Source: an uncultured Clostridia bacterium (GTDB taxonomy: Bacteria > Bacillota > Clostridia > Peptostreptococcales > Acidaminobacteraceae). From it: a stretch of DNA of 16,487 bases. The stretch lies in contig CALFKA010000015.1 in the NCBI GenBank assembly GCA_937880545.1, positions 1 to 16,487 on the forward strand. Direction: 5' to 3'. The notes under the pieces are model-generated. The model saw nothing but the letters and a program-made list of their open reading frames with translations, was not told the DNA's origin and made no database searches. Numbering within the stretch: the first letter of the stretch is position 1; each line of letters opens with the position of its first letter. The position numbers and the translations under genes are program-made. Of the stretch, positions 14,909 through 16,487 are shown piece by piece.

Positions 14909-15602
14909 GCCTTATTATCTCCAGCTAAAAGAAGTCATTCAGGAAAAAATAAAAGATGGCACCTACTCGCCCGGAAAAGAACTTCCCTCCGAGAGGCAGA
15001 TTGCTCAACGCTATGGAGTGCATCCTCATACGACCCGTGCCGCCCTAAAACTCCTTGAAAAAGACGGACTGCTGCAACTTGTGCCGGGACGAGGTGCATT
15101 TGTCAACTTGCCAAGCCCGGATGAAAACATGAAGGAGTTGGGATTCACTCTTCCTGAAGGCAAGAAAAAGCGAAAAAAAGCTAAGGTACATCTTCGTCTG
15201 GCAGGTCCCTATTATGCAAAGATCCTTCACGTAGAGTCGCAAGAGGAACTGTATTACATGAAACGAGTGGTGAAAGAGAAGAAGCCTCTATATATGGAGG
15301 AACTCTTTGTGGTAAAGAAGAAAGTACCGGATTTTCCTGAGTTACACCCGGACGTCTTTTCACTTTCTAATATATTGGCGCAGAAGGAGGCTCCCATCTC
15401 GCGTACTGCGCAGTTACTGAAGATCTGCGATGCATCTAAAGAAGTCCAAAGAAGATTAAAACTCCCCGCCGGGTCAGTGGTACTCCTTCTGGAGCGCACG
15501 GACTATGACAGGGAAGGACCGGTTGCCTTCACAAGATATTATCTTCAAAGTGAAGATCTGGCAGTGGAGGTCAAATTTCGAAAGTCGCCTACCGGCGAAT
15601 AA
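14901..15602 (+). CDS. GntR-family transcriptional regulator with UTRA domain (second of two)
   Basis: This second regulator follows directly, overlapping the first by eight bases. The start is placed at ATG 14901 because GAGG lies six bases upstream and the protein then opens directly on the winged helix (MNKPYYLQLKEVIQEKIKDG); an in-frame ATG at 14808 would add 31 residues with no family counterpart. The 233-residue protein has its helix-turn-helix at about 29-52 (PSERQIAQRYGVHPHTTRAA) and the wing at LVPGRGAFV. A lysine-rich linker (KKKRKKAK, about 88-95) comes before a UTRA-like domain from about 97 to 228 (YYMKRVVKEKKPLYMEE, VLLLERTDYDREGPVAFTRY). Its recognition helix differs from that of the first regulator, so it probably reads a different operator. 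Confidence 0.86.
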   Translation: MNKPYYLQLKEVIQEKIKDGTYSPGKELPSERQIAQRYGVHPHTTRAALKLLEKDGLLQLVPGRGAFVNLPSPDENMKELGFTLPEGKKKRKKAKVHLRLAGPYYAKILHVESQEELYYMKRVVKEKKPLYMEELFVVKKKVPDFPELHPDVFSLSNILAQKEAPISRTAQLLKICDASKEVQRRLKLPAGSVVLLLERTDYDREGPVAFTRYYLQSEDLAVEVKFRKSPTGE

Positions 15603-16398
15603 TGACCGGAAGGTTTTTGGGGGCGCTGCGCTCATAGCGCACTGCCGGATGACCGATGACAAGCGATGCCTGAACGGTGTCGCTTTCTTTTATTCCCAGG
15701 AACTCTTTAAACTCCCGCGAATAGTTGACTGCTCTTGCAGTAAAGCCACTGTAGAGCATGCCGAGCCCCAGTGAGTAGACCATTGTCTCCATATGCGCTG
15801 CAGCGATGCAGGCATTGATAGATGAGGGGGAGATGAGCAGGATCACGCAAGGGGCACCGAAGAATAAACGGTCAGGTGCGTCGGGAAGCTTGTTCTCATC
15901 GTACATCCGCTTCCACATCTTCGCATAGCGAATCATGTTAGGCTCTTTTTTCAACTCCTCGGAGAGGTCGCTGATGTTGTACAGAGAGTCAATGGCGAGG
16001 TTTCTTGCGTGATGCAGGTTGTCCTGGATCACCACATAAGAGACATTTTGAACGTTTCCTCCTTTGGGGGAGTGAATGCCCATTGCGAGGATCTTCTGAA
16101 GATCTTCTGCAAGAACCGGCTCATCGCGAAATTTTCGTATCGTCCGGCGGCTCTTCATCCAGCGGAGAAGCTGATCAGGATCCAGCCGGTCTTCTTCTTT
16201 TACCTTGACGATGTCTGCGTTTGAAAAATTCACTAAAGTGACGCTATTTGTCGGACAGATGGCCAGACAGTGGCCACATTCCAGGCACAAAACACCTTTG
16301 GACTGCGCCTTGCCCTCAACAAGTTCTATATCATCTGTGAAGCAGTCCCCTACACACTTGCCACAGCCTATGCATGTTGCTCTATCGATAGTAATCAT
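15589..16398 (-). CDS. Nitroreductase-family flavoprotein with N-terminal two-cluster ferredoxin domain
   Basis: A 269-residue fusion. Residues 1-60 are a 2[4Fe-4S] ferredoxin domain, with clusters ligated by Cys9, 12, 15, 19 (CIGCGKCVGDC) and Cys38, 41, 44, 48 (CLECGHCLAICP). Residues about 78-265 are an FMN-binding nitroreductase domain, with the opening SRRTIRKFRDEPV, the flavin-loop HSPKGGNVQN and a late GLGMLYSG segment. Electrons presumably pass from ferredoxin through the bound clusters to FMN; the physiological substrate is unknown. This fusion is common in strict anaerobes. AGGAGG lies eight bases before the start. The gene runs opposite to the regulators, and the last 14 bases overlap the end of the second GntR gene. 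No link to sugar-amine breakdown is evident beyond proximity. Confidence 0.9.
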   Translation of the reverse strand: MITIDRATCIGCGKCVGDCFTDDIELVEGKAQSKGVLCLECGHCLAICPTNSVTLVNFSNADIVKVKEEDRLDPDQLLRWMKSRRTIRKFRDEPVLAEDLQKILAMGIHSPKGGNVQNVSYVVIQDNLHHARNLAIDSLYNISDLSEELKKEPNMIRYAKMWKRMYDENKLPDAPDRLFFGAPCVILLISPSSINACIAAAHMETMVYSLGLGMLYSGFTARAVNYSREFKEFLGIKESDTVQASLVIGHPAVRYERSAPKNLPVIIRR

Positions 16399-16430
16399 AT
16401 GTATTTCCTCCTGTACACGTTCTTCTGTTA

Positions 16431-16436
16431 ACTATA
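16431..16436 (-). promoter_or_regulatory. Probable -10 box of the nitroreductase gene; -35 missing
   Basis: TATAGT on the minus strand lies about 33 bases upstream of the start codon. With normal spacing, the -35 box would fall at about 16454-16459, inside the adapter sequence, so it cannot be seen. Confidence 0.3.
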
Positions 16437-16449
16437 CCATCAATCCTTT

Positions 16450-16487
16450 AGATCGGAAGAGCACACGTCTGAACTCCAGTCACATCA
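16450..16487 (+). other. Illumina TruSeq adapter read-through (sequencing artefact)
   Basis: From 16450 the sequence begins AGATCGGAAGAGC and continues through the rest of the TruSeq read-1 adapter without a mismatch to 16483. The last four bases, ATCA, agree with the beginning of an index sequence (index 1 is ATCACG). This is library adapter left in the assembly, not genomic DNA. Confidence 0.97.

Noticed and set aside
15627..15641. Hairpin TGCGCT-CAT-AGCGCA as terminator at the convergent junction
   Set aside because: No T-run follows on either strand, and it lies in the coding sequence of the nitroreductase C-terminus.
1..16487. CRISPR arrays, tRNA or rRNA genes, insertion sequences, phage genes
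   Set aside because: No spaced direct repeats, cloverleaf-like segments, transposase or integrase motifs were seen.

Overview
The window looks like one assembled contig from a Gram-positive, probably clostridial (Bacillota) anaerobe. The signs are two lipoprotein substrate-binding proteins with classical lipoboxes, strong AGGAGG-type ribosome sites, a UUG start, tightly packed operons with simple hairpin/T-run terminators, and a ferredoxin-nitroreductase fusion typical of anaerobes. I cannot name the genus. The last 38 bases match an Illumina sequencing adapter, so genuine sequence ends near 16449.

Region 1 (1-811): the N-terminal part of a membrane protein resembling CPBP-family proteases reads leftward off the contig edge. 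A 590-base divergent intergenic region follows. It holds an isolated terminator-like hairpin and an extended -10 promoter for the next operon.

Region 2 (812-6833): a complete oligopeptide/dipeptide ABC transporter operon. It encodes a family-5 binding lipoprotein, two permeases, two ATPases and a 76-residue single-span membrane protein, and ends in a strong terminator. A hairpin after the binding-protein gene probably sets the ratio of binding protein to membrane parts.

Region 3 (6834-15602): a nine-gene operon for uptake and breakdown of Amadori products (fructosamines such as fructoselysine). A near-consensus promoter precedes, in order, an FrlB deglycase of the E. coli type, an FrlD kinase, an FrlO-like binding lipoprotein, two FrlN/FrlM-like permeases, a second FrlB of the Bacillus type, an MsmX/FrlP-like ATPase, and two GntR/UTRA regulators. 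The inferred pathway is import by the ABC transporter, phosphorylation on the sugar by FrlD, then cleavage by one or both SIS-domain deglycases to glucose 6-phosphate and a free amine or amino acid. One kinase serving two different deglycases, with two different regulators, is the most interesting feature: it suggests more than one glycated substrate.

Region 4 (15589-16449): a convergent ferredoxin-nitroreductase gene overlaps the end of the second regulator tail to tail. Its promoter is cut off by the adapter. Whether the peptide transporter and the Amadori operon cooperate, for example in using glycated peptides, is speculation from adjacency.
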